A program made the position numbers and the translations under genes. Positions 1 to 5,881 of a DNA stretch of 14,800 nucleotides are shown here, piece by piece (the stretch's first letter is position 1; each line of letters begins with the position of its first letter). The notes beneath the pieces are model-generated. The model was not told where the DNA came from. It saw nothing but the letters and a program-made list of their open reading frames with translations, and made no database searches. This DNA is from Alphaproteobacteria bacterium. Lineage in GTDB: Bacteria; Pseudomonadota; Alphaproteobacteria; Micropepsales; Micropepsaceae. Where the stretch lies: contig QKCS01000028.1 of the NCBI GenBank assembly GCA_003246795.1, positions 1 to 14,800 of the forward strand, written 5' to 3'.

Positions 1-518
1 TGCGGCGGTATCGGTGGCGTCGGAGCCCGTTGGAAGGAGAGGCATCCCGTGTCGCGGCGGCCGACGGGCCGCAGAGCTGACCGACCCTCTAAACGCCCCC
101 CATCGACCCGCGTCCGAACCCCTTTTTGCGAGAATCACTTCGCCCGAACCAATGATAGGGACCGACCCAAAGAAATGTCCCTGAGCACATGGTAAACGCT
201 GCTCGAAAAGCGAACGGACTCAGTGGCTTGAACCCACGCCCACGAAGTCCGTAGGCGAATCCGAAAATGACAGCCTACGTTGGCAGTTGGCGCCCGCTGG
301 TAAGATCGCGTGTGAACGCCGCCCTCAAAGACAACGCACCGTCACAACTGTTGCGCGATTGCGCCAACGAACCGCCAAAACAGGGGAGCGCGCCGTCCCG
401 TTGGATCGAACCTCCTCGCCCGGCGCACGTCTTCGACGACATTTCGGTGACGCGAGCGACAGCGACGAAGCGGCCGACCGCCCAACCTTTGCCCCAGTTC
501 CCGTTGATGAGGATCCAC
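1..518. other. Gene-free left edge, no recognised function
   Basis: No frame here gives a protein I recognise. The left-edge open frames are short (one runs to a stop at 190-192, another to a stop near 80) and rich in Arg, Pro and Ser, as expected of GC-rich noncoding sequence. The frame of the downstream gene stays open back to an ATG at 267, but the roughly 84 extra residues are low-complexity, have no recognisable domain, and precede what looks like the natural membrane-anchor start. The only structural signal I see is the nested inverted repeat at 215-251. I found no clear promoter. Confidence 0.5.
215..251. repeat. Nested inverted repeat, possible stem-loop
   Basis: CGGACT at 215-220 pairs with AGTCCG at 246-251. 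Inside it GTGG at 223-226 pairs with CCAC at 234-237 around a seven-base loop. No T-run follows on either strand, so it is not an obvious intrinsic terminator. The minus-strand reading contains GGTTCAAG, which recalls a tRNA T-loop, but no acceptor or anticodon arm can be drawn. The role is unknown. Confidence 0.3.
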
Positions 519-1448
519 ATGCACACGCTCTTCAACGCCGCCTGTGCCGCGGCGCTCGCCGGACTTGCCTTGGTTGTACTCGGCGCCCTCTTCGGTCGCA
601 TCCACCCAATCATCGATCTGTTCGGCCAGTTCCTGTTGCCCGCAATGGTCGGGGCGGCGCTACTCGCGCTCGTCGCCGTGCTCACGGCGCGGTACGCCAC
701 GGCATCGATCGCCGTCGCGCTCTTGCTTGCATGCGTCGCAATCGCCTGGCCGTGGATTCACGAGCCTGCGCCTGCTCAGGCGTCAGGACCGCGCTTCAAG
801 CTCCTCACGTTCAACGTCTATTTTCACAACAATCGTCTTGAAGCGGCCGCCCGATCCGTGCGCAAGGTCGACGCCGACATCGTCGTCCTGCTTGAAGTCA
901 TTCCACGACTTCGCCCCCTGCTCGACGAGCTCGCGGCCGCCTATCCCCACCGCATAGAATGCTGGCAGCGGCCGCGATGCGACGCGCTCATTCTCTCGCG
1001 CTTTCCGTTGACGGACATCTCGGCATCCCTGCCTCAGGCGCACACGACACGCTCGCTCGCAAGCGTTCGCGTCGATGTGCAAGGCAGATCGTTGGCCCTT
1101 TTCGCCGCTCACTTGATCCTGCCGTTCCCGTTCGCGCGTTCCGACCTACAGCCGGCGCAAGCCGACGACGTGGCGGCCGGCGTTGCCGCCGTCGCCGGAC
1201 CGCGCATCCTCGTCGGTGATTTCAATGCATCCACCTGGGGCGCGATCGTCGGCCGACAGCGCGACGCGGGCCTCGCCGCACTAACCGGAACCGGCGGTTC
1301 ATGGCCGACATTCCTGCCGAAACAGCTGGGAATCCCGATCGACCATGTGCTCGGGTCGGCGGAACTCGCGCTGCAATCCCGGCGCTTGCTGACGATGGGC
1401 GGGTCCGATCATCGCGCCGTACTTGCGGAGATCGCCTTCAAGGAGTGA
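519..1448 (+). CDS. Membrane-anchored endonuclease/exonuclease/phosphatase family protein
   Basis: Length is 309 aa from the chosen start. Residues about 6-80 form three hydrophobic segments; the rest is an endonuclease/exonuclease/phosphatase (EEP, DNase I-like) domain. Family motifs are visible in order: LLTFNVY with metal-site Asn about 99, VVLLEV with Glu about 126, AAHL with His about 198, VGDFN with Asp 234 and Asn 236, and the terminal SDHRAV with Asp 297 and His 298. The family cleaves phosphodiester bonds in nucleic acids, lipids or inositol phosphates; the substrate cannot be read from sequence. Topology suggests the domain lies in the periplasm. ATG 519 was chosen because GAGG at 509-512 lies six bases upstream and the membrane segments follow at once; ATG 507 and ATG 267 are in frame but less convincing. 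It converges on the next gene with three bases between stops. Family call firm, start moderate. Confidence 0.85.
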   Translation: MHTLFNAACAAALAGLALVVLGALFGRIHPIIDLFGQFLLPAMVGAALLALVAVLTARYATASIAVALLLACVAIAWPWIHEPAPAQASGPRFKLLTFNVYFHNNRLEAAARSVRKVDADIVVLLEVIPRLRPLLDELAAAYPHRIECWQRPRCDALILSRFPLTDISASLPQAHTTRSLASVRVDVQGRSLALFAAHLILPFPFARSDLQPAQADDVAAGVAAVAGPRILVGDFNASTWGAIVGRQRDAGLAALTGTGGSWPTFLPKQLGIPIDHVLGSAELALQSRRLLTMGGSDHRAVLAEIAFKE

Positions 1449-1451
1449 GCG

Positions 1452-2003
1452 TTAGCCGGGAAAGCTCTGCACGCCGATCTTCTCCATGCGCTCGCCCGTC
1501 GGCAGCACGATGCACGCGAGGCTTTCCATCCCCTGCACGTAGCAGAACAAGGGAAACGCTTCGGCGCGAGCGCGTTCGTAGTATTCGCGATCGATCCAGG
1601 CCTCGGGCATGAACGGGAACTCGCCGCTCTGCGGACCTTGCGCGCCGTCCGGCCACGGCGGCAATTCGCGCGCGGTCTTGTAGGACGACTGCGAAAGCCA
1701 GTCGGCCAACGCGCGCGCCATCTGCTGGCGCGTGCGTACATCGGCGAACGTCATGAGATACTGGCCCGGCGCCGCGTCAGCCCAAGCCACGCTGCCGTCC
1801 GGCGCCCGTACGACGATCGTGACGACCGCTTGGGCGCAGGTGGGACCGTTGGAGAACGCCTCGGTACGGTAGACCTGACCGCGCACGGGCACCCAAGTCG
1901 CGGCTGCGCTGACGCTGCAGCCCGAAACGGGACCGTCGGCCGCAGACGCCGGTCCCGTTAGGACCAACGCTCCCACGACGAGAAGGATCGAACGGAGCGT
2001 CAT
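1452..2003 (-). CDS. Secreted four-cysteine protein of unknown function, downstream of ahcY
   Basis: This is a 183-aa protein that I do not recognise. It has a clear signal peptide: a charged start (MTLR), a hydrophobic core, and a probable cleavage after ASA at residue 21. The mature part is about 160 residues with four cysteines at 29, 56, 154 and 164, which could form two disulfides in the periplasm. No membrane segment follows the signal. The C-terminal half is rich in aromatic and acidic residues (PEAWIDREYYERARAE). The start is supported by GAGGA about ten bases upstream. The ahcY stop lies only 13 bp upstream, so it is probably transcribed with ahcY. I see no motif tying it to methionine or SAH metabolism. 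It is intact and looks like a real conserved-type gene rather than a shadow frame. Confidence 0.8.
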   Translation of the reverse strand: MTLRSILLVVGALVLTGPASAADGPVSGCSVSAAATWVPVRGQVYRTEAFSNGPTCAQAVVTIVVRAPDGSVAWADAAPGQYLMTFADVRTRQQMARALADWLSQSSYKTARELPPWPDGAQGPQSGEFPFMPEAWIDREYYERARAEAFPLFCYVQGMESLACIVLPTGERMEKIGVQSFPG

Positions 2004-2016
2004 GGGGTCTTGGTCC

Positions 2017-3411
2017 TCAGTAGCGGTAATGTTCCGCCTTGTACGGGCCGTCGCGGTCGATGCCCAGATACTCGGCCTGCTTCGGCGACAGCTTCGTGAG
2101 ATTCACGCCCAGTTTGGCCAAATGAAGGCGGGCGACCTTTTCGTCGAGCTTCTTGGGCAGCGTGTAGACCTTGTTTTCGTACTTGGCGTGATGCTGCCAC
2201 AGCTCGATCTGCGCCAGCGTCTGGTTCGTGAACGACGAACTCATGACGAAGCTCGGATGCCCCGTCGCGTTACCGAGGTTCACAAGGCGCCCTTCGGACA
2301 GCAGAATGATCCGCTTCTTGTCCGGGAACTCGATCTCGTCGACCTGCGGCTTCACGTTGAACCATTTGAAGTTGCGCAGACCCGCGACCTGAATCTCGGA
2401 ATCGAAGTGGCCGATGTTGCACACGATCGCGCGATCCTTCATCGCCCGCATATGATCGACCGTGATCACGTCGACGTTGCCCGTCGCGGTGACGAAGATG
2501 TCGGCCTTGGGCGCCGCCTCGTCCATCGTCACGACTTCGTAGCCTTCCATGGAGGCCTGGAGCGCACAGATCGGATCGATCTCCGACACGATCACGCGGC
2601 AGCCCGCGTTGCGCAGCGACGCCGCCGAACCCTTGCCGACGTCGCCGAAGCCCGCGACCATCGCGACCTTGCCCGCCATCATCACGTCCGTGCCGCGCTT
2701 GATGCCGTCGACGAGGCTTTCGCGGCAGCCGTAGAGGTTGTCGAACTTCGACTTCGTCACGCTGTCGTTGACGTTGATCGCGGGGAACGGAAGCTCCTTG
2801 CGCTCCGCCATCTGATAAAGGCGATGCACGCCCGTCGTCGTTTCCTCAGTGACGCCTTTGATCGCTTCGGCGATCTTCGAATAGAAGCCCGGCTTTTTGT
2901 CGATCACGCGCTTCATGACCGCGAAGAGCGCCTCTTCCTCTTCGTTGTTCGGCTTCGAGATCACCTTCGCGTCGCGCTCCGCCTTCGGCCCCAGAACGCA
3001 CAGCAACGTCGCGTCGCCGCCGTCGTCGAGGATCATGTTCGGCGCGCCGCCGTCGTGCCATTCGAAAATGCGGTGCACGTATTCCCAATATTCGATCAGG
3101 CTTTCACCCTTCTTCGCGAAGACCGGCGTGCCCGACGCCGCGATCGCCGCGGCCGCGTGATCTTGCGTCGAAAAGATGTTGCACGACGCCCAGCGCACGT
3201 CGGCGCCCAGGTGCTTCAGCGTGTCGATCAAGACCGCCGTCTGGATCGTCATGTGCAGACAGCCCGCGATCCGCGCGTTCTTCAGCGGCTTCGACGAACC
3301 GTATTCCTCGCGCGTCGCCATCAGGCCCGGCATTTCGGTTTCGGCGATCGCGATTTCGCTCCGCCCCCAATCCGCAAGCTTGATGTCGGTGACGACGTAG
3401 TCGTTGGCCAT
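2017..3411 (-). CDS. ahcY: S-adenosylhomocysteine hydrolase (adenosylhomocysteinase)
   Basis: This cytosolic NAD-dependent enzyme reversibly splits S-adenosylhomocysteine into adenosine and homocysteine, removing the product that inhibits methyltransferases and feeding the methionine cycle. The 464-aa protein is full length and has the extra segment of about 40 residues (about 140-185, ending near KKPGFYSKI) that separates many bacterial enzymes from the shorter mammalian form. Visible motifs: GCLHMTIQTAVL with substrate-site His about 53, ILDDGGD about 127-133, EETTTGVHRL about 189-198, NVNDSVTKSKFDN about 213-225, the Rossmann NAD site GFGDVGKG at 254-261, and the canonical C-terminus PYKAEHYRY. 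The ATG at 3411 was chosen because MANDYVV is the family N-terminus and GAGGGAG lies nine bases upstream; the frame open to 3510 is leader. The four-cysteine gene follows after 13 bp. It has its own regulatory region upstream. Confidence 0.98.
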   Translation of the reverse strand: MANDYVVTDIKLADWGRSEIAIAETEMPGLMATREEYGSSKPLKNARIAGCLHMTIQTAVLIDTLKHLGADVRWASCNIFSTQDHAAAAIAASGTPVFAKKGESLIEYWEYVHRIFEWHDGGAPNMILDDGGDATLLCVLGPKAERDAKVISKPNNEEEEALFAVMKRVIDKKPGFYSKIAEAIKGVTEETTTGVHRLYQMAERKELPFPAINVNDSVTKSKFDNLYGCRESLVDGIKRGTDVMMAGKVAMVAGFGDVGKGSAASLRNAGCRVIVSEIDPICALQASMEGYEVVTMDEAAPKADIFVTATGNVDVITVDHMRAMKDRAIVCNIGHFDSEIQVAGLRNFKWFNVKPQVDEIEFPDKKRIILLSEGRLVNLGNATGHPSFVMSSSFTNQTLAQIELWQHHAKYENKVYTLPKKLDEKVARLHLAKLGVNLTKLSPKQAEYLGIDRDGPYKAEHYRY

Positions 3412-3436
3412 GGAATGCTGCTCCCTCGGTCTCAGG

Positions 3437-3530
3437 CCCCGCGCGGGGAGCCCGGTGGTGCCGTCAGCATCGCGCGAGCGGCTGAACAAATCGCACCTGA
3501 CATGAATCACAGAGGAGCCCGAACGGGCTC
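3437..3530 (-). promoter_or_regulatory. Structured ahcY leader with three potential hairpins
   Basis: In the minus-strand transcript upstream of ahcY three elements can be drawn. First, GAGCCC and GGGCTC (3515-3520 with 3525-3530) flank a four-base loop. Second, a two-part stem pairs GGTGC (3493-3497) with GCACC (3457-3461), with TCAGC (3481-3485) and GCTGA (3464-3468) nested inside. Third, the perfect 12-base palindrome CCCCGCGCGGGG at 3437-3448 lies just upstream of the ribosome binding site. None is followed by a T-run. The order does not match the SAH or SAM-II riboswitch consensus as I know them. It could be an uncharacterised control leader, or only GC-rich sequence folding by chance. 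Confidence 0.35.
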
Positions 3531-3539
3531 GCCAGGCGC

Positions 3540-3568
3540 TCTATACCACCCGCAAACCGGCGCTACAA
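3540..3568 (-). promoter_or_regulatory. Candidate ahcY promoter
   Basis: On the minus strand, TTGTAG (3563-3568) and TATAGA (3540-3545) are separated by exactly 17 bases and resemble sigma-70 type -35 and -10 boxes. Transcription would start near 3533, giving a leader of about 120 nt. The inverted repeat at 3572-3594 sits immediately upstream of the -35 box. This rests on pattern matching only. Confidence 0.4.
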
Positions 3569-3571
3569 GCC

Positions 3572-3594
3572 ACATATAAAGAAATGTTTATGTC
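3572..3594. promoter_or_regulatory. AT-rich inverted repeat, candidate methionine-cycle operator
   Basis: An unusually AT-rich patch in a GC-rich region holds an imperfect inverted repeat. The + strand arms are ACATATAAAG and GTTTATGTC, with outer ACATA/TATGT complementary, and a further TAAAGA/TCTTTA pair can be drawn extending to 3599. It abuts the predicted ahcY promoter. From general knowledge, AT-rich palindromes with ATAAAG-type half-sites are predicted operators of ArsR-family SAM/SAH-sensing repressors (SahR/SamR type) in front of ahcY and metK in proteobacteria. Assignment to that family is inference from resemblance and position; no regulator gene is in the window. Confidence 0.4.
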
Positions 3595-3617
3595 TTTAAG
3601 TCTAACCGGTGCTGCGC

Positions 3618-4202
3618 TCATTCGATGGCGCAAATCCGCACGTCGCCGCGCCGCGGCTCCGGCGCGGTGGCGCACACGGCGTTCCACCATGGCATGACGA
3701 ACTGGCCAACATGGTCGTTTCGAAGGGCGAGCGCCAACATGTCGGACGCCGCCGGTGTGCGGAGTTCCGCCGGAAGCTTCGCCTGTTGTTCGCAGGCCAT
3801 ATCCCGCAGCTTGCGCGGCACGCGGCGTCGCTTGCAGGCGAGATCAAGGTCGGCCGCAAATTCGGACGCGACGCTGGCCTGATAGATTGCGAGCGCCTCG
3901 CGCCGCTTCGCTTCGTCCGGACTATCGCCTGGAAACGTATCGCCCGCCGGCACTTTGGGTTCGGGCAGCTTCAAAATCTCGCGCGCCTGGCCCAGCATCA
4001 CGCCATAGCGTCCGGCCATCAGCGTCATTTCCCAGAGCTGCGCCTTCTCCGCCTCCGACACGGCCGCGGCGCCCTCTTCGTCGGTGTCGATGGAGATGAA
4101 ATCCGCAAACTGGGCGCAACCGGAAACGACAAGAAGCGACGCCGCGGCCAGCGCGGCGAACACGCCCCGGCCTCTGCATCTGCGGACACGCACAGGAACC
4201 AT
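3618..4202 (-). CDS. Putative outer-membrane lipoprotein of unknown function
   Basis: The 194-aa protein has an arginine-rich start, a hydrophobic stretch and the lipobox LVVSGC with the acylated Cys at 29. The residue after it is Ala, which in Gram-negative bacteria allows export by Lol to the outer membrane. The mature part begins with an acidic stretch and is mostly helical in appearance, with four further cysteines at 123, 137, 177 and 191 that could form disulfides. I do not recognise a family. The start is well supported by AGGAGG five bases upstream. It begins 28 bp after the FecR-domain gene and is probably in one transcript with it, suggesting a shared envelope role. The gene ends only about 24 bp before the inverted repeat in front of ahcY, and no intrinsic terminator is seen there. 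Confidence 0.8.
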   Translation of the reverse strand: MVPVRVRRCRGRGVFAALAAASLLVVSGCAQFADFISIDTDEEGAAAVSEAEKAQLWEMTLMAGRYGVMLGQAREILKLPEPKVPAGDTFPGDSPDEAKRREALAIYQASVASEFAADLDLACKRRRVPRKLRDMACEQQAKLPAELRTPAASDMLALALRNDHVGQFVMPWWNAVCATAPEPRRGDVRICAIE

Positions 4203-4230
4203 CGCGCCCTCCTGGTTGTGGGCGCCCGAT

Positions 4231-5211
4231 TCAAGCCATCTCAGCGGGCGAAGTCAAAGCGCCCGGATCGGGTCCGGACTTCGCGCCGGCGTGCCGGGAC
4301 CGGCTGGCTGAACCCCAGAACGTGTGCACCACGATGAGCGCCAGCAAGATCAACGCGCCAAGCGTGGTCTCGAGAACGGGCAGCCCAAGTGCCTTTTCGC
4401 GCGAAGAACCTGGGGACCGCGCAGCGGGCGCCCCGCCGACAAGTCCGCGCGCGCCGTCAAGCCCACTCGCTGTCTGCCCGGTCGGACCACCACCGGCCGC
4501 CTGCGTCTCACCTTCCTGAGCCAAGCGAACCTCGGTCGTCCGGCGCATCCCGTAGCCGTCGGCGAACAGCGTGCCGACGGCGCCGCCGCCACGTCGCAAG
4601 CCCGCCGGGCCCGGCGCATCACGGCCGGTGACGACGCGCATCACGTTGCCGCCGTTGATCAAGGCAATACGATCGGGAGCGGAACGCGTGACGCTGGCCA
4701 TCGTTCCGGGACGCACGAGCGTCACCGCATCGCGCCACCCGGTCGCGACTTCGACGGCGCCTTCGCGCACGTGAACCGCAGCGCCCGTCGGATCGACCGC
4801 GACCGTGAACGTGGTGCCGCGAACCGTCGCCGTGAGTTCCGGCGTCTCGACGCGAAAGTGCAGGCTCTGCAGCTTACCAACCTTGTACCAAGCCCAGCCG
4901 CGGCGTTGCACGATGCGCGCATCGACGCCTTCCGGTTCGGCGACGGTCAGGTCCGTTTGAGGCGACAGTGCGATCGTCTCGCCGCGACGATCCAGCGTGA
5001 CGCGGGCGTGCGCGCGCGTGACGATCGTGGCGCCTGGCGGAAGCGCAGCATCGCGGACCAAGCTGCGGCACGCGCCCTGCGAGGACAACGACGCAAGCCC
5101 CGACGCGTCCACGATCCGCCACGGCGGCGGCACGGTGCGATCGGCAGGCGCCGTCGACGCCGTACCCAACGCGACGGCGGCCGCAACTGCCATGGTCGTG
5201 ACGCTTCGCAT
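4231..5211 (-). CDS. FecR-domain protein with signal peptide and C-terminal membrane anchor
   Basis: The 326-aa protein starts with a signal peptide (residues about 1-22). Residues about 58-155 form a FecR-like beta domain: an opening LPPGATIVTRAHARVTLD segment, ALSPQTDL, and the typical TPELTATVRGTTFTV followed by VREGAVEV. A Gly/Ala/Arg-rich linker (about 200-275) leads to one membrane segment at 282-299 and a short basic tail. The domain is therefore probably periplasmic. FecR proteins classically relay signals to FecI-type sigma factors, but they have an N-terminal cytoplasmic anti-sigma part that is missing here, and no sigma gene is nearby. Many single FecR-domain proteins have no known partner. 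ATG 5211 fits the signal peptide, but the ribosome binding site is weak; a frame open to 5367 lacks sense as protein. The lipoprotein gene follows after 28 bp. Confidence 0.82.
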   Translation of the reverse strand: MRSVTTMAVAAAVALGTASTAPADRTVPPPWRIVDASGLASLSSQGACRSLVRDAALPPGATIVTRAHARVTLDRRGETIALSPQTDLTVAEPEGVDARIVQRRGWAWYKVGKLQSLHFRVETPELTATVRGTTFTVAVDPTGAAVHVREGAVEVATGWRDAVTLVRPGTMASVTRSAPDRIALINGGNVMRVVTGRDAPGPAGLRRGGGAVGTLFADGYGMRRTTEVRLAQEGETQAAGGGPTGQTASGLDGARGLVGGAPAARSPGSSREKALGLPVLETTLGALILLALIVVHTFWGSASRSRHAGAKSGPDPGALTSPAEMA

Positions 5212-5255
5212 CTGACCGAACTCGGCGCGCGCCCGTACGCACGCTCCCTCGTTAA

Positions 5256-5267
5256 GATCGGCCGATC
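5256..5267. repeat. 12-bp perfect palindrome upstream of the FecR-domain gene
   Basis: GATCGGCCGATC lies about 45 bp upstream of the start chosen for the FecR-domain gene. It could be a dimeric regulator site, but in GC-rich DNA a 12-bp palindrome can also arise by chance. No clear -35/-10 pair was found between this gene and the cold-shock gene terminator. Confidence 0.25.
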
Positions 5268-5410
5268 CTCGCGCGCGTGTCGGCAAGAAACCTTGAAGAA
5301 ATGAGGTAAACGGCGAAAACCCAGCGGCGCGAAACGGCTCGTTTTTCCGCCCAAGTTGACGCTGCATTAATGCGGCTCAGGCAATTGCGGTGATCGCCTG
5401 CCCCGCTGTC

Positions 5411-5445
5411 CAAAAGACAAAGGGCGGCCCCGTCGGGACCGCCCT
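5411..5445 (-). terminator. Intrinsic terminator of the cold-shock gene
   Basis: On the minus strand, 11 bp of stem (AGGGCGGTCCC with GGGGCCGCCCT, one G-T wobble) close a three-base loop at 5421-5445, followed by the T-rich TTGTCTTTTG. It begins about 24 bases after the cold-shock protein stop. It is the strongest terminator in the window and isolates the cold-shock gene from the FecR-domain gene. Confidence 0.88.
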
Positions 5446-5468
5446 CCATTCAATCGGCGACGCTGAGA

Positions 5469-5678
5469 TTATGCCGCCTGCAAATTGACCGCCTTCGGCC
5501 CACGGGCATCGGCCTCGGTATCGAAGCTGACGCGTTGACCCTCGTTCAGGGTCCGCCAGCCCGCACGTTCAACAGCGGAAATGTGGACGAAGACGTCCTT
5601 CCCGCCGCCTTCCGGCGAAATGAAACCAAAGCCTTTTGTGGCGTTGAAGAATTTGACCGTCCCGGTCTTCTGCGACAT
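5469..5678 (-). CDS. Cold-shock domain protein (CspA family)
   Basis: At 69 aa this is a single cold-shock domain, the normal size of CspA-type proteins. These bind single-stranded RNA and DNA, melt RNA secondary structure and help translation during cold or growth change. The start TGTVKFFNATKGFGFI contains RNP1 (KGFGFI, residues 15-20), followed by RNP2 (VFVHI, 29-33), with the surface aromatic residues in place. AAGGA lies about 11 bases upstream of the ATG. The gene stands alone: a terminator follows and a leader of about 150 nt precedes it, as is common for cold-shock mRNAs. Which paralogue this is (cspA or another csp) cannot be decided, so no symbol is given. It need not be cold-induced. 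Confidence 0.95.
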   Translation of the reverse strand: MSQKTGTVKFFNATKGFGFISPEGGGKDVFVHISAVERAGWRTLNEGQRVSFDTEADARGPKAVNLQAA

Positions 5679-5712
5679 GCGATTTCAAGTCCTTGTATGC
5701 AGGCGTTTGCGC

Positions 5713-5807
5713 ACGAGCGACATGCTCGTACACCGTGATAGGCAATGCGATCTGAATGGAGGGAACCGACTTGCTCGAGGGCCCGAAGGCCTTCGTCAAT
5801 TGGGCCC
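5713..5807 (-). promoter_or_regulatory. Structured leader of the cold-shock gene
   Basis: Two inverted repeats fall in the predicted untranslated leader. ACGAGC/GCTCGT with a five-base loop occupies 5713-5729, about 35 nt before the start codon. GGGCCC at 5779-5784 can pair with GGGCCC at 5802-5807, enclosing the palindrome CGAAGGCCTTCG (5784-5795 with overlap). Long folded leaders control stability and translation of cspA mRNA in Escherichia coli. A similar role here is inference only. Confidence 0.35.
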
Positions 5808-5841
5808 GCACTTCACCTCGGTGCAGCCGTCACAAGGCGCA

Positions 5842-5870
5842 AACATAGGTCCGCGGCGGCCGGAATACAA
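5842..5870 (-). promoter_or_regulatory. Candidate promoter of the cold-shock gene
   Basis: On the minus strand TTGTAT (5865-5870) and TATGTT (5842-5847) are spaced by 17 bases. Transcription would begin near 5835 and give a leader of about 155 nt. The -35 match is modest, and the assignment is by pattern only. Confidence 0.35.
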
Positions 5871-5881
5871 GGCAAGGCCCC

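Noticed and set aside
200..260. tRNA remnant or attachment site suggested by GGTTCAAG on the minus strand
   Set aside because: The T-stem does not pair properly and no acceptor, D or anticodon arm can be drawn. No integrase is nearby.
3412..3450. Possible SAH riboswitch, because CCGAGGGAGCAGC resembles part of the consensus core
   Set aside because: The match lies on the ribosome binding site right before the start codon, leaving no room for the remaining conserved elements.
2002..3579. Long plus-strand open frame opposite ahcY
   Set aside because: It is the antisense of the clear ahcY gene, is dominated by Arg, Asp, His and Val, and has no domain. Long mirror frames are usual in GC-rich coding DNA.
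4231..5211. Classical FecI/FecR iron-signalling locus
   Set aside because: There is no sigma-factor gene, no TonB receptor and no N-terminal anti-sigma region in the FecR-domain protein.
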